Of a stretch of 60,000 nucleotides of DNA, positions 1 to 27,665 are shown in pieces (within the stretch, counting starts at the first letter, position 1; the number at the start of each line of letters is the position of its first letter). Position numbers and translations under genes: made by a program. This stretch comes from Tubiluchus corallicola. Its lineage: Eukaryota; Priapulida; Priapulimorpha; Priapulimorphida; Tubiluchidae. The notes below the pieces were generated by a model, which ran no database searches, had not been told where the DNA came from, and worked only from the letters and a program-made list of their open reading frames with translations. The stretch spans positions 284,001 to 344,000 of the forward strand of contig JAQGDQ010000044.1 in NCBI GenBank assembly GCA_030141605.1, read 5' to 3'.

Positions 1-300
1 AAAATTTGCACTGATGATGGGTACGTTCATTGCTAAAAACCGACTCACTAAATGTAGAATTTACACTGTGAGTCAGGCTGAACTTTTTCGCTTGCAAAAG
101 AAAGCTGATACTCTAAACAAAGAAGTTGCTCTGTGGTTAATGATTATATGAGGTGCCTCCATCACCTTGCAAGCGAATCCAGCAGACTAAATGTAGAAGT
201 TATAATGTTTATTACTGATGATACTTCGCATCTCCACTGACGGATGCAGGTTGATCGGTTGTCCCTCCACCATCTGGCAGGCGAATCCACTAAATACAGA
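1..300 (-). repeat. Tandem, decayed copies of the SMARCE1 last exon
   Basis: The segment 197-300 repeats the last exon and its acceptor. On the minus strand it has TTCTGTATTTAG at the top and a reading ending SVSGDAKYHQ with TAA at 212-214. Further, more decayed acceptor-plus-exon pieces lie at about 100-198 and 1-57. The acceptor motif, ctaaatacag or ctaaatgtag on the plus strand, recurs near 47, 188, 291, 437 and 519. Spacing varies from about 80 to 146 bp. The conserved frame of the 197-300 copy is open only in phase 0, not in the phase 1 that the donor at 1418 provides. Confidence 0.7.
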
Positions 301-314
301 AGTTATAATGTTCA

Positions 315-16133
<15,819 letters not shown>

Positions 16134-16447
16134 TGCTGAACACGGCAACGGTTAACACACTTTCAAGCCAAGCTAAACAAAACAAAGCTAAATTAGTCGG
16201 AGTATTTCTATTAACAAAATAAATACAATTAACATGACTCAGTCATAAGTTGTGCAGCTAGTTTTTAAAAATAAATTTCTAGTTTGTAACATTTTTATTA
16301 AACTAAATATTCAAATTTAAAGTCAACACCCCAAGACAGAGATGAGAACCAATCGTCATGTTGTTACTCGGTACTCTATGAATGGGTTCCATCACAAAAT
16401 ATGCAGTTATTGTTGATTTTAGTCAAATGATGAATGTGTGTATGTAC

Positions 16448-16629
16448 TAGGGCTGTAACGATGTACGTAAGTCACAATACATCCCAATACTAACCCCACG
16501 ATAAGATACGTATCACGACACCCATTGAGTTAACATTTGTAGGTTTTAATGAAAAAACTAGGTTAAGCTGTTGATATATTATATCTTATATACACACATA
16601 CACACACACACATATATATATATATACAT

Positions 16630-16660
<31 letters not shown>

Positions 16661-16807
16661 AATATAGTGTTAAAATAATTCAACAAACTGTTTGATTTCT
16701 GTTTATACTCTTGTATTGTGCAGAAACTTATAAGCAAAAACATAATTGACGATACACGTATTGTCGCAAAAGGTATCACAATGCATCGATGTATTGTTAC
16801 ATGCCTA
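16448..16807. mobile_element. hAT-like MITE with 8-bp target-site duplication
   Basis: The left terminus tagggctgtaacgatgtacg pairs with the right terminus, which on the reverse strand reads taggcatgtaacaatacatc. It is flanked by gtatgtac (16440-16447) and atatgtac (16808-16815), matching 7 of 8 bases, the length expected for hAT insertions. The interior carries (CA)n/(TA)n microsatellites at about 16587-16662 and no transposase. Subterminal words such as atacgtatc and acgtattgtc are also inverted. Confidence 0.7.
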
Positions 16808-17039
16808 ATATGTACATTATATGGTTTTCGGGCAGTGAGGTACAGTTTGCTCTTTTGCAGCTATAAGGTTTTCCTCTGAATAACTGGGCTTTGAGCACAC
16901 ACAAGTTTAGAATTATGACGATTAATTGTCACTAATTTTGTGCAATAGACAGTATTGTTCGAATTTCTTGTTATTTTGCTGTAATATTATAATTATTACA
17001 CCAGACAGGTGTAATATACATCTTGTTTATTTAATAATA

Positions 17040-17720
17040 AGAATTTAAAATATCAACATCATTTTTATTAATTTAAACAATTAATTAAATACAAATTATA
17101 CATTTGATAAAATAAAATATCATTGATTCTGAGCCAACTCTAGTGGAAAAATATTTGACTGACTTAGCAATGCATTTTCACAGTACAAAATACAAATAGA
17201 TATGAATTATTGCAACAAAATAATAAATAACAACAAAGTAAATAACAAGCTAAACTACAGTAATATTAGACAACTAAAACAGATACTATGTCAGGCCTAC
17301 AGTATCGAGTTTTTGTCACATCATGCACGCACTTATTTGTTTCTAGTAAATATTTCCCTGAAGAAATCAATAGTTATTGCTACTAATAACATAATAAATC
17401 AAAAAAAGATGTAAATGGCTTGGTGTAAAGCAAAACTAGATAAAACTTCATAAACAGCGAGATTTTTCTCACTTAACACTTTTTAAAATTAAATTAGGTT
17501 CCTCACCAAATTTAATGTATTTACACATACCTTCATATTAATTAATGCATAAGCAAATTACTACAATCTTATTGTACTTAAACATTAAACAACATGTTAC
17601 AAACCCACAGTTAATTGTGAAAAACTTATAAAGTTAAAAGAGTGAGCGAATACGGCATTTGGGCTGCCATACACCGCACAGATTCTCCGCAATTTAGGAC
17701 ATGCATAGTAGACCAACTGC
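17040..17720. repeat. Dispersed repeat, copy 1 of a pair
   Basis: It shares ttatacatttgataaaataa and ttctgagc near 17100 with 24560-24600. It also shares ttgggctgcc, cgcaaatttag-like and acatccgc-like words near 17660-17710 with 24950-25020. Order and orientation are the same in both copies, with many indels between. No protein is coded. It may be the end of a larger decayed element. Confidence 0.4.
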
Positions 17721-18469
17721 GGTATACGAACTAATGCAGTAAATGTTGCTTAACATACATGATGGTATAAGATTCGCTGAGGGTGTATAAACATAATTCT
17801 GTCGCATTTCTAAGCATGGCCACTTCAGAGAGTTTAACATAGACATTGCGCTAGCATCTCTATGATATACATTTCCTTTAGCGAGTTTTCCCTCTGAATA
17901 CAATGTTTAGAGGTAACTCACAGCAACATTTAAATGTGCCTGTGAGCTGATGCAAGTTTACTTGGCAAGAAAACTCGCTAGTCTGAATGCTGTCAATACA
18001 CACAAAAACTTGCTGATCTACACTGCACTCACTCAAGTTCTAAAATGTTTTTGCTTGTGTATGGATCCCATACTGAAAACGCATAGTCTAACTTTAGACT
18101 TATTATTGATGAGAGTTCGGCAAGAATTCCTAATGTATTCATTCATTTGGTTGCAGCTTAGTGAATATATGTGAACTCTATTTTAAGTCTTGTGAGATTG
18201 TGACATCCAAATGTTGTAACCACGAAGCCAAATGCAATCGTTTACCAACTACAACACACTGGTGGTTTACAACATTGGAACTAACCTGAGAAAAATCTAT
18301 GATATCCTGCACTTGCCCTAAACACAAAACACGTGCATTAGCCAATTATGCTGATTACCTTATACAAAGAAATAATGACCTAGACGATAACTATCTGTAA
18401 ACGGTCCTCTCTCATATGCTTTTTGAAACTTTCAACTGATGAGGCACTGATGAAACCTCTAAGTTTCAG

Positions 18470-19916
18470 TGTAAAAAGTTATGTGCACCCTGGGAAAATG
18501 AAAATATGTCCTTCAAGCTAAATCTAAGAAGATTACACTTTGGAGGCTGTGGAACCATACTAATCTGTGTAGTGCTCTTGCTGAGTATACCAGACAATTC
18601 CAGCAGGTAAGAATGTCTATTCGCCATGCAAGGATGAGGTACGAAAATAGACTTGCAAGTAGGTTGAACAAAAATGGCAAGGAATTCTTCAGGTATAGTA
18701 AATACTTCTTGAAGCCTTCCAACAGTATTAGTTGCATTAAAGGTGGTAACAATGATGTTGCTACTTGTCCTAAAAAGGTTGCTTCTACAATAAATGATGC
18801 TTTTTGTTCTTTCTTCACCCATGAGCTTGATGATAATGTCTTGCCTATTCCTTCTTCTGGCCGGAATGCTGATTCTCTGAATCACATTAATTTCAGTATT
18901 ATAGTGTATATGCTAAGCTTATTAAATTAACACCATTTAAGGCTACAGAGCCCGATGAAGTTCATGGCTTTATTTTGAAATCCTGTGCTCTCCAGCTTGC
19001 TCTCCCTCTTTTCCTGTTATTCCGTAAGTCTTTTGATTCTGGATTCCTCCCCCAATGTTGGTATAAGTGGTATCCCTCAAGGAACCTTGAGTGGCCAATA
19101 CTGCTTCCTTATTTTTATAAATGATATTACTGACTGTATTTCCCCAGGGACTAGCATCCCATTATTTGTTGATGATTTAAAGCCCTTTTGTCCAATTTGG
19201 GACAATCTTGATCGTTATATTTTACAACATGACTCGGATGAAATTTTAGACTGGTGCAGTAAATGGTTGATAACACTTAAACCCAGTAAATGTGCTCTAC
19301 TTAGAATATGGCTTAAATTCATTACACCTTGCCATCTAAATAATGCTCAAATAGCTGAAAAAAGTTGTATCAGAGACTTGGGAGTAATGATTTCTAATGA
19401 CCCCAAATGGAATTCCCATGTGAATTATATCATTACTAAGGCAGACTGTCATATTGGCATGATTAAGCGGTTTGTAATATCGAGAAATGCAGCAGTAACT
19501 ATTCCTCTCTATAAAGCTGTTGTTCGACCCATTCAGGAATACGCGTCGGTTGTATGGTCACCCCAGTATGTTACTCTCAGGAATGCTCTCGAAAGAACTC
19601 GGGATAGATGTACTCATCTTGCTATTGATTTGGATCCCGCTTCAATTTCTACTCTTACACCTTGTGAACTGCTTCAAAATAATTGGTGGAAATACTGTTC
19701 TGACTGAGGTAAACTTTTTTCCTGACTTCACAGAATCTTGGTCATGAGTCTAAGTTATTTGTGCAACCAGCTAGAACCAACATCAGATCACATTTCTTTG
19801 GGCATCCTGTAGTTCAACCATGGAATCATCTTCCATCATCAACCATCACTGCTTCATCAGTTGACAGTTTCAGAAGGGATATGAGAGAGAACCGTTTATT
19901 GATAGCTACCATCTAG
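18470..19916 (+). mobile_element. Non-LTR retrotransposon (CR1/L2/jockey-like) fragment, internally deleted RT
   Basis: The fragment starts in the linker before the reverse transcriptase (LWRLWNHTNLCSALAEYTRQ near 18536), followed by NKNGKEFFRYSK. It continues through the RT N-terminal signature PFKATEPDEVHGFILKSC near 18930 up to PQCWYKW near 19060. There the frame shifts directly to SGIPQGTLSGQYCFLIFIND, and the catalytic block reads LFVDDLK instead of the usual FADD. After 19707 a frameshift leads into the typical C-terminal end, with PWNHLPSS and DSFRRDMRENRL, and a stop at 19914-19916. The palm segment between the PxxW block and SGxPQG, including the first catalytic aspartate motif, is missing. 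The element is dead, 5'-truncated and broken by frameshifts. Confidence 0.85.
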
Positions 19917-21746
19917 GTCCTTATTTCTTTGGTTAAGGTATTCTCGGATAAGGTTGATGATGAAAGATAATTAACTCATGAGTGGCAACACTACTACGGT
20001 GCCTCTGACTTTTAGCTTATTTTATTAGGCTGTTTGGAAACTGATCGTAACGCATAAAGAAACGAGGAGTTGCGTGCTAACCTGCTTGTAAGTTTTTTTT
20101 TAACAAAAATTATTAATTAGAAAACAAATTTTTAAACTAGAATTTAGAAATAGAATAATTACTTTGAAAAATGCAAATCCAACCCACCTTTAATAGTGTG
20201 ACGTAAGTCAATAAGATACAAATGAAAGGTTTAGCAAACAAGGTTGGAACAACAAATTACTACTAAAAATAAATAACACTCAAATAGGCATTAAAAAACG
20301 AAAAAAGCATTACAATGTACAACAAAACCGTAGGCGACACAACCAACCAGACACATACAACGGACAAACAAAAGCTTTGCTTCTTGCGATCGTTTATCAA
20401 GAATGTGATCGATAACCATTTCCTAACGACGAAGGTTGATCGCGATCAGTTATTATTGTGTGATAGATAACTAGATTCAAAAGTCGCCAATAGATTTTCT
20501 ACTGACTCATTTGCTCTTTGCACAACATGTACCTATTTTTATCATTTTGGCGTTCAAGCTGTAATAATAATCAGAATAAGTACAGCACATAATCGGGAAT
20601 AACAATTATTTCTTTTAAAGCTACAAAAAAGATTACTGGCTAGTTGTACAAATATGGCTGTACGAGATAAGGTATTTCTTACCTGTAATATTATATTTTT
20701 GCATTATCAAGATCAAACACTCTCAAAATTAATCCTGGAATTACGAGTCTTTTAATCTTTTATTTCAAAGCACTTGCAATCTGAAATATGCTCAAGTAGA
20801 GAGGTTAATGAGCGAACCAGCTCATTACCAGCTCCAAGTATTATTTTAGTTTCAAAAATAAAAATGTGTTTTATAAAACAAAACAAGCTCACTGCTGCAG
20901 TACCTCAGTAACTAATGATAATGATGATAAATGTATGCTCTAGGGATTGCTCTTATTATTATTACTATTTGAGAAGCAACTAGACCAACATCGCATCGTG
21001 AGTTCATATGGGGATGGCATGTGCAAGTTTCTCAATAATCTGTTCAAAAATCTAAGGTACAGACGTGCAGATTGCCAAATGGTTTGCTCAGAGAAATATA
21101 AAAAATATTCGTCTGAAAATTTTGCTCTGTTGGATTACACCATGTTTGAAACAAAATGTAGCTTGTACGCCCATTATGGTTTAATTAATGAAGCATAAAT
21201 ATAATTACGCCAACTGTCATAGCATTTCAAGCAAACATCAATTTTTGGCCTTATAAGAAAATACACAGCAGTCTTATTACCAAATTAGTATATAGAGCAA
21301 GCCTTATTATCAAGTTCAGTAACGTGTATAATGATGTATCTATGCCATTTAGGTACTGCATGGAACGAAAATGATCCGAAAATGATCAATATAAATTCAC
21401 AATCAGGTCAGCCGATTCACTTTTCCTGCCATTAACAGATGCTGCAGCTCGACTTGCACACCATAAAATTTTACACAATTTACAGCTCTGTGTCCCCATC
21501 TGCTGCAAGTATTATTGAACAGAAAGTTCTATACCTTTCATTTTAACATAGTGCCCTATAGTCAACGAGTGTAAATAAGTCAGGCTAGATGGAACATATT
21601 GTGTTCAAAGAGGCACACAAAGCACATTGTATTTAAAGAGGCACACAATCATTAGACTATTTGACTCAGCCAAAACTACTATTTCGAAACTTTTACACTT
21701 TGAAGTGTGATTACATATAGATACATCCACATCTAAAATAAAAATA

Positions 21747-21852
21747 CAGACAAACCTCTTTATGCACGTCTGGGCATATAAAGATATTTTGCTTTGCCAG
21801 AAAAATGGGCGAGATTGGCATTATAAATGTGGTGTTATAACGAGGTTTGACA
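21747..21852. mobile_element. Pogo/Tigger-like miniature element (about 106 bp)
   Basis: The left end cagacaaacctctttatgca is an inverted match to the right end, which on the reverse strand reads tgtcaaacctcgttataaca. TA dinucleotides flank both sides (21745-21746 and 21853-21854). A CAACCTCG(T)TATA-type terminus with TA duplication is typical of pogo-clade MITEs. No coding capacity. Confidence 0.5.
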
Positions 21853-22929
21853 TATCGAAAACAAACTAAACACATAATTTTGTAACTTCTAAATATGATT
21901 TTATTAGCAAAGTTATGAAATGTTGCTATTCTTGTTGTTGCTAAGAGAATTCGCAGTCAAACAAAAATCTTATACTGGAGCGTTTCAGAATTACAAAACG
22001 TTGGAAAAATTACTCTGGCATTAAAATCATTGCAGTACTCTCTGCAACTGTTCATATTATTTATAACTTTAGATTGTATGTATGGAGTCAAAAAAGCTCA
22101 TCTGTTCAAGTGTTGCAAGAGAACCCAAAAAGTGCAGATAACCTAAAAACAGAAAATTCCAGAAAGGAACTCTAATAAATTTGTATGAGCACATGAAAGT
22201 AAATTGGTAGACTACCATTTTGTAACAATTAAAGCATGCCAGGTTCAAACTGTTGCCAAGCTAACAATGCTCATAAAATAATTAATTTCAAAGAAGCTTA
22301 ATTAATGCCAAAACTGCTAGCAACTCAACCGACAAATGAAAGTGCATATTTAAACTAACAATAGAGTGCTCTTCTGCCGTTTGATGCTCAATTCTGCAGC
22401 CTATTTTCAAATGTGTGCAAAGTTCTGGAATTTGGGATGCTAATAACAGGATTTCTAAAGTTACATGTACTTTTCCCATAATGAGATAAAGTAAATTTTT
22501 ATACCATACAATTTTAAATTGCTCATGGGTCTGCAAAGCTATAAATCCAAATTTTTTCAGATATAAGCAGCTCTGCATAAACTGACTACGTTCAGTTAAA
22601 ATCATCATATTGAGGTTCTTATTAAAAGCATTGTCAGCTATCCAATAATGTTTTTTATAATTCAGCTGCTTTAAATGTTACAAAAACAGCATGTTGCCGA
22701 TTTTTACATAGAAATGCCTGTAGGCCACTACATGTACAAGACTTCCACCTAGCAATAATACAAATGTAGCTATTTACACGTAAAAAATGTTGACAATAGC
22801 TTCAAAACTTCATAGTAACTGTGATCCCTTAAAAATGTGTTACTATTGATTTAACAAATATCACCGAATAAGGTACCAACATTACAATGGCAAAAATAAA
22901 CATACCGGGTAAGTAAGCAGAATAAACCA

Positions 22930-22962
22930 TGGAAAATTTCCACGAAAAGTGGAAATTTCCAC
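22930..22962. promoter_or_regulatory. Two adjacent NF-kB-like palindromes
   Basis: The perfect 14-bp palindrome gtggaaatttccac lies here, and next to it tggaaaatttcca. GGAAATTTCC fits a Rel/NF-kB half-site palindrome. They lie just downstream of DCUN1D1, so a regulatory role is speculative. They may simply be a short inverted repeat. Confidence 0.25.
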
Positions 22963-23094
22963 AAAATTTGCATTTTAATAATTCTACATTAAAAAACTTC
23001 ATTCCCAGTTAACAATCAGTAAACCTCTATGCTAGGTTTTGATATAGAAAAATCACAAAGAAAATTATTAACACATTCAGAGTTATTTGTGATA

Positions 23095-23874
23095 TCACAC
23101 GCTATTTGTTCGGTTCTTGGCATTTATCAATGGCCGTGCCCACTCGACAAAATCATCAATCAGCACTGGCCAAGCACCCTCCTCATCGTAATTCCCCATG
23201 TCATCGGAGATGATGTTACTAAAGTCTAATAGCAGGTTCCACGTATCTTTTGGTATTGAGCATTTGTGATGCTCAGTAACGAATCTGCACCACAAGTCTA
23301 GGAACTTAAACCTGCCGGATAACACAATTTTCCAGTACGCTATCGCCATATCTAAGTCCACACCTTTCTGTCCATCGTTCTTGGCATAGTTAAATGTGAA
23401 GTTATAAAAGTCTTTAAACTTGAGCTGATCGCGCAACTCCAGCTCTAAGCTGGGAAGAACTTTTTTGAGTTTGTCAATACTATCACATCCAAGTTCTGTC
23501 ATCCCAGCGGTGAATTCATCGCGTGTGAAAATACACTGCGTATGAGCTTTGAATTTCCACGCAATAAGCAATACCTGCCGACTCTCTGGACTCAAACTCA
23601 AGTCTTCCAGGAATCTCATGATACCATCAGCCATCATCTTGTCGGTCTCACGGGGGTCCCTGTATTTATTAAATAAGTGCTCAACCTTTTTCTTGTCAAT
23701 GTTCGATTTTGGTTCCTTGTAGTAAATTTCTGGATTCTGGAAATAGTTGTCTGATGCGACATCTAGTTTCCAGTCAAACTGAGACAAACAATAAATGGCT
23801 GTTTTTTCACCGGTGTTCGTAAATGAGATGAATTGTCTCACTTTTTCTCTCTGTGAGGACTTCAATCGATGCAT
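23095..23874 (-). CDS. DCUN1D1: DCN1-like protein (DCUN1D1/DCUN1D2 type), cullin NEDD8 ligase scaffold
   Basis: The product is a co-E3 that binds the acetylated N-terminus of the NEDD8 E2 UBC12 together with cullin-RBX1 and drives cullin neddylation. The single open frame gives 259 aa, the same length as human DCUN1D1. I chose ATG at 23874-23872 ([15 protein letters not shown]), which matches the family start. A UBA-like domain covers about 8-45 ([20 protein letters not shown]). The DCUN1 domain covers about 60-248, with [47 protein letters not shown] and [20 protein letters not shown]. The last block holds the A...D residues that bind cullin. No internal intron is present, unlike vertebrate orthologs. 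An AG acceptor-like TTTTGCTAG lies 2 nt before the ATG, so a 5' UTR intron or trans-splice site is possible. No poly(A) tract or target-site duplication was seen. Confidence 0.93.
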   Translation of the reverse strand: MHRLKSSQREKVRQFISFTNTGEKTAIYCLSQFDWKLDVASDNYFQNPEIYYKEPKSNIDKKKVEHLFNKYRDPRETDKMMADGIMRFLEDLSLSPESRQVLLIAWKFKAHTQCIFTRDEFTAGMTELGCDSIDKLKKVLPSLELELRDQLKFKDFYNFTFNYAKNDGQKGVDLDMAIAYWKIVLSGRFKFLDLWCRFVTEHHKCSIPKDTWNLLLDFSNIISDDMGNYDEEGAWPVLIDDFVEWARPLINAKNRTNSV

Positions 23875-26800
23875 TGCTAGCAAAACTGGTCAAGACAATC
23901 AGCTAAAAAAGCATAACAAATTAGCCTTACACATAAACATAATCATAAACATATATATATATTCTATGGCAAATAATAAGCTACACACATCATGCTAAAT
24001 TATGCTACAACAATGAGAAAGACAGACAAAGTTGACATGCAAACTACAGATTGTATGACATATAAGTCTATCTTTCACATCAGTTCAATACTGTGAAATG
24101 TAAAAATAATTTTAGAAAGCCAGACTTCTGCAAACTGAGCTTCATGATAATATTTGCATTCTGTATGCAGTTAACTGCAGTTTCCATGAAAATTGGTCAG
24201 AACTGCAATTCAAGTGCAGCAACTGAAATAATAAAATTTGTAAATACCAAATTTAGCCAAGAAAAGAGGAACTACACTACATGGCAATAGGTTGCACTTT
24301 ATATAATAATTTGCACTAAAAGACCTTGAAAAAGAAGAAATGCAGCAAAAGATATGGCAATTACCATTATTATTGCATATATTTAAACAACTTTAGGACC
24401 AATAATCCTAACTGTTGGGAGCGGAGTAGGACATTAGCCGAAATAGGACAATTGGACACAGGCTAGACAGGTCATGAATTGAGTCGTAAACTGATATCTT
24501 TGTTGATTTAATAATAGTAAAAAATGTAAATGTCAATACATGTACGTTAAATAATTTATTATACATCTGATAAAATAAAATAATCTTATTCTGAGCTAGT
24601 AGAATGGCCAATAATAAATTTGGATTCGATATTAATCTTTTTGAAGTGAAATAAACCCACTTTTCAGGCAATTCCAACATTTGCTTAAAGTATATCTTTG
24701 TTTTTCGCTTCACAGACAGGTGATCAGTTTCACTTGTCTGTTTGGACAAATAATTGCTTTCTCTTTAAAGCATTAGATCCTTAGTTTAATGTTAATGAAG
24801 CTAATAATAATTATTGTAAAAAATACATTTGCAAATTCTCAAGGACTATCGGCCATTATTATAAAGTTATTTTTTTTCTAAAACAAATTTAGGTTTATGT
24901 TTTATTATGTCATAATTCTCTATACTCGACAGAAGTTGCCAGCGTCCTACTTGGGCTGCCCATGTACGACAATGCTTTCCCGCAAATTTAGCACATCCGC
25001 TTTAGCGGACGTATACTACTTCGGCTAGTGGCGTACTCCGTGCCATACACTAACACACCTTCAATGCTTTCTAAAAACTATTTCTAACAAGAGCAAAATT
25101 TACATAATCTGCCAATCTATGAATGTTCACCAGAATGCCACTTTTGACAAAAAAGAATGAAGTGGTACAGCATACTACAACTAGATATTAATTTTTAAGT
25201 CTAATAAATAAATAATAAGTAAATTAAAATTAGGATACCACTTATATATGTAAGCCAAAAAAACGTGAATAAAAGCCAAATTTAATGCTTAGTTCAAGAT
25301 AACAACATAGCTTTTTGTTTTGTGTAAAAGTGTTGCTAGAATTCCTTCTAGTAACTTTGCCTAAAACTAAAAAGATGGCTGATATGCCATATCCTTCTCT
25401 AGATTAAGTTAATTTAATTTTTTGTTTATGAATATTATACGGTATGATCACGGAAGATAAATAAACTTAATCTGAGTAAAAATAAATAAAAATAGAGCAA
25501 AATAAGGCAGAAATCTGCTCTGAATTTTCTGAAAAACGAATGAACAATATTTTTAGTTTGTTCGGGATGACAGCTTAGCAACTTCACTATTATTAATTTC
25601 TAAAATTTTATACAATGTAAATTTTCATTCATTTACGATTTTGAATTTTTAAGATCTCATATTCAAACAATTTGTTTTTTTTTAATTATCTCGTTTGTTA
25701 ATTTACACTTCATTGTGAGTTATTATTATTAAACTGCACATTTACATGCTACAGCGACAGATAGATTCAGTATATTAGTGAAAAAAGAAAATACAGTAAC
25801 TGACGTTCACAAAAAAACAAAAACTAGTAATACTGTGCGCCCAATTAGGCAGGTGTAATACTTTCTCAAAAAAATAACAGCGAAGTTTACTGCTTTCGTT
25901 CAACAGCACAAACAACAATATGCAAACTCTTTTATTATCAGGAATTGCGAATCACACCCATTTCTCTCGCGCTATCTCTTTTTCGAGTTGAATAAGAGAT
26001 TCCTTTTATACTGCAATGGATGGTCTCTTATGAAAGCATTGCATACTGCCAGCTATAAATGAATACACCAGAAGTGCTTAAACATCTCAGGACCTATTCT
26101 GCAGAACAGCTAGTATTGATGAGCCAAGAGAAATTTCTTGCAAATTAATTATTCAACGTTATGTTTAGTGTTTGATGTTTTTCTAGTTGTATTGCACATT
26201 GGAAGACAGCTTATTTTTGTAAACAAGTTTGCATCAATCCAAGCTAGAACCCTTGACCTTTGGGTGCTGGTATTCTTGCAATACCATACAGAATAGCACT
26301 GGCTCCAGAGTTCATTGAGAACAATTCTTTTTTCTCACTTCAGAATTCAAATGCAAAAATTACACATTTAATTATGAAATCACTATATAAAAAACTATTT
26401 ATTTGGCAATTGTTGTCACAACTATCTATTGAGTGAAGATAACTGCTGTTTTGCAATATTGTCAGTTAAAAAAGCCAAACAAATAAAAATCAAGTTAAAA
26501 ATATAATTATTTTTATAGTAACAAAGCATTTCACTTGACATTATAACAACACTTGTGCTTGTTATCAATATGCAGATACAGTAACACCCAGTATTTGTAA
26601 GTGATACAATTAATCCAGACCATTTCACAATTTGGCAAAAGTTGCATGTAATAAATCTTACTTGAAATAAAACCACATGAAAAGGAGACGAATGAACTGC
26701 ATTTCTAAAAATGCTCGGATAAACTTTTAGTATTAACCCAAACCTGCGAGCCCTGAATTTTAGTGCACAAATGTCAGAAAATTGCAAAAAAGATAATAGT

Positions 26801-27665
26801 GGCTGTGACAGTGTTATCGCACTACAACCTACAAAAGCAATGCTTTTTATAACATATCAGTAAAAAAACTTGGTGTATTTGAATCAATCCAGTGATTTTA
26901 TACAAAAAAAACAGTGGTATTCTCCATTCTGCTGCTTATGTTATTACAAACCATTCACTGCAGTCACTGGTAATCTATAAGATTCTAAATTATTTGAAAT
27001 AAGTTATAAACACATGGTAAAAATATAGACAGGATGCAAATGTGAGTCCAAATAGCCACAATTACATCATCCATCAATAATGATAATGAAAGAAGAATAA
27101 ACAATTTAAAAACAGCAACATATTTTGATGCAAATTTTGGTTTTTATACAGTGCTGCCTCTACCAGGCTTTAGCGGGTGAGACAGAGTTTACAAATTGAA
27201 TGCAGACGCGGTAGCATGCAAACTGCACAATGCATTACTTAGCAATACAATTTCAGCGATTAGACATTGCAACAACCTCAACAAATTTGAATGAAAGAAC
27301 ACACTAGTAAATAGGTTTGCAAATTAATTAAAAAACGGCTCGTAGAAAGTGGCGGTGGCTTTGTATAACATGATGTAGCGCCTCTACCCGAGAAAGTTTC
27401 ACACCCAAAATTTTCAAAAGCCGCTGACATACATGTGATTCGGAGTATATTAGCAGCTTGCTTCACACACATGTTCCTGGATCACGTTCACATCAAGTAT
27501 AAGTTGTAAATACCGCAGCCCCTCATTAGCACAGTAGACAACTGACTGTGTGAAACTCATGATTAAAATGGCTGCAATCACTAAACAATGTTTTCCAGCA
27601 ATTTGAAGACCACGTTGGGTTGCCAGTCACACAGTCATGGCAGCAGTAACACCTGGCTGGCATAA
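23875..27665. other. Intergenic region between DCUN1D1 and POLDIP2
   Basis: About 3.8 kb of AT-rich DNA without a supportable gene. It contains a short (TA)n run near 23950 and the second copy of a dispersed repeat (24519-25080). It must also hold the DCUN1D1 promoter and the POLDIP2 3' UTR, but no clear polyadenylation site was identified. Confidence 0.55.
24519..25080. repeat. Dispersed repeat, copy 2 of a pair
   Basis: Similar in order and orientation to 17040-17720: ttatacatctgataaaataa and ttctgagct near 24560, then cttgggctgccc, cgcaaatttagcacatccgc and gcggacgtatac near 24950-25015. It contains no open frame of interest. Confidence 0.4.

Larger units (their letters stand above)
16134..23094. 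other. Intergenic region between SMARCE1 and DCUN1D1
   Basis: About 7 kb with no host gene I can support. It holds an hAT-like MITE (16448-16807), one copy of a dispersed repeat (17040-17720), a LINE fragment (18470-19916), a pogo-like mini-element (21747-21852) and two NF-kB-like palindromes (22930-22962). The remainder is AT-rich without recognisable content. SMARCE1 5' UTR and promoter must lie near its left end, but no TATA box is convincing. Confidence 0.6.

Noticed and set aside
23875-23883. A start of DCUN1D1 at a TTG three codons upstream of the ATG
   Set aside because: Non-ATG start in an animal gene is not needed. The ATG at 23874 gives the family length and start.
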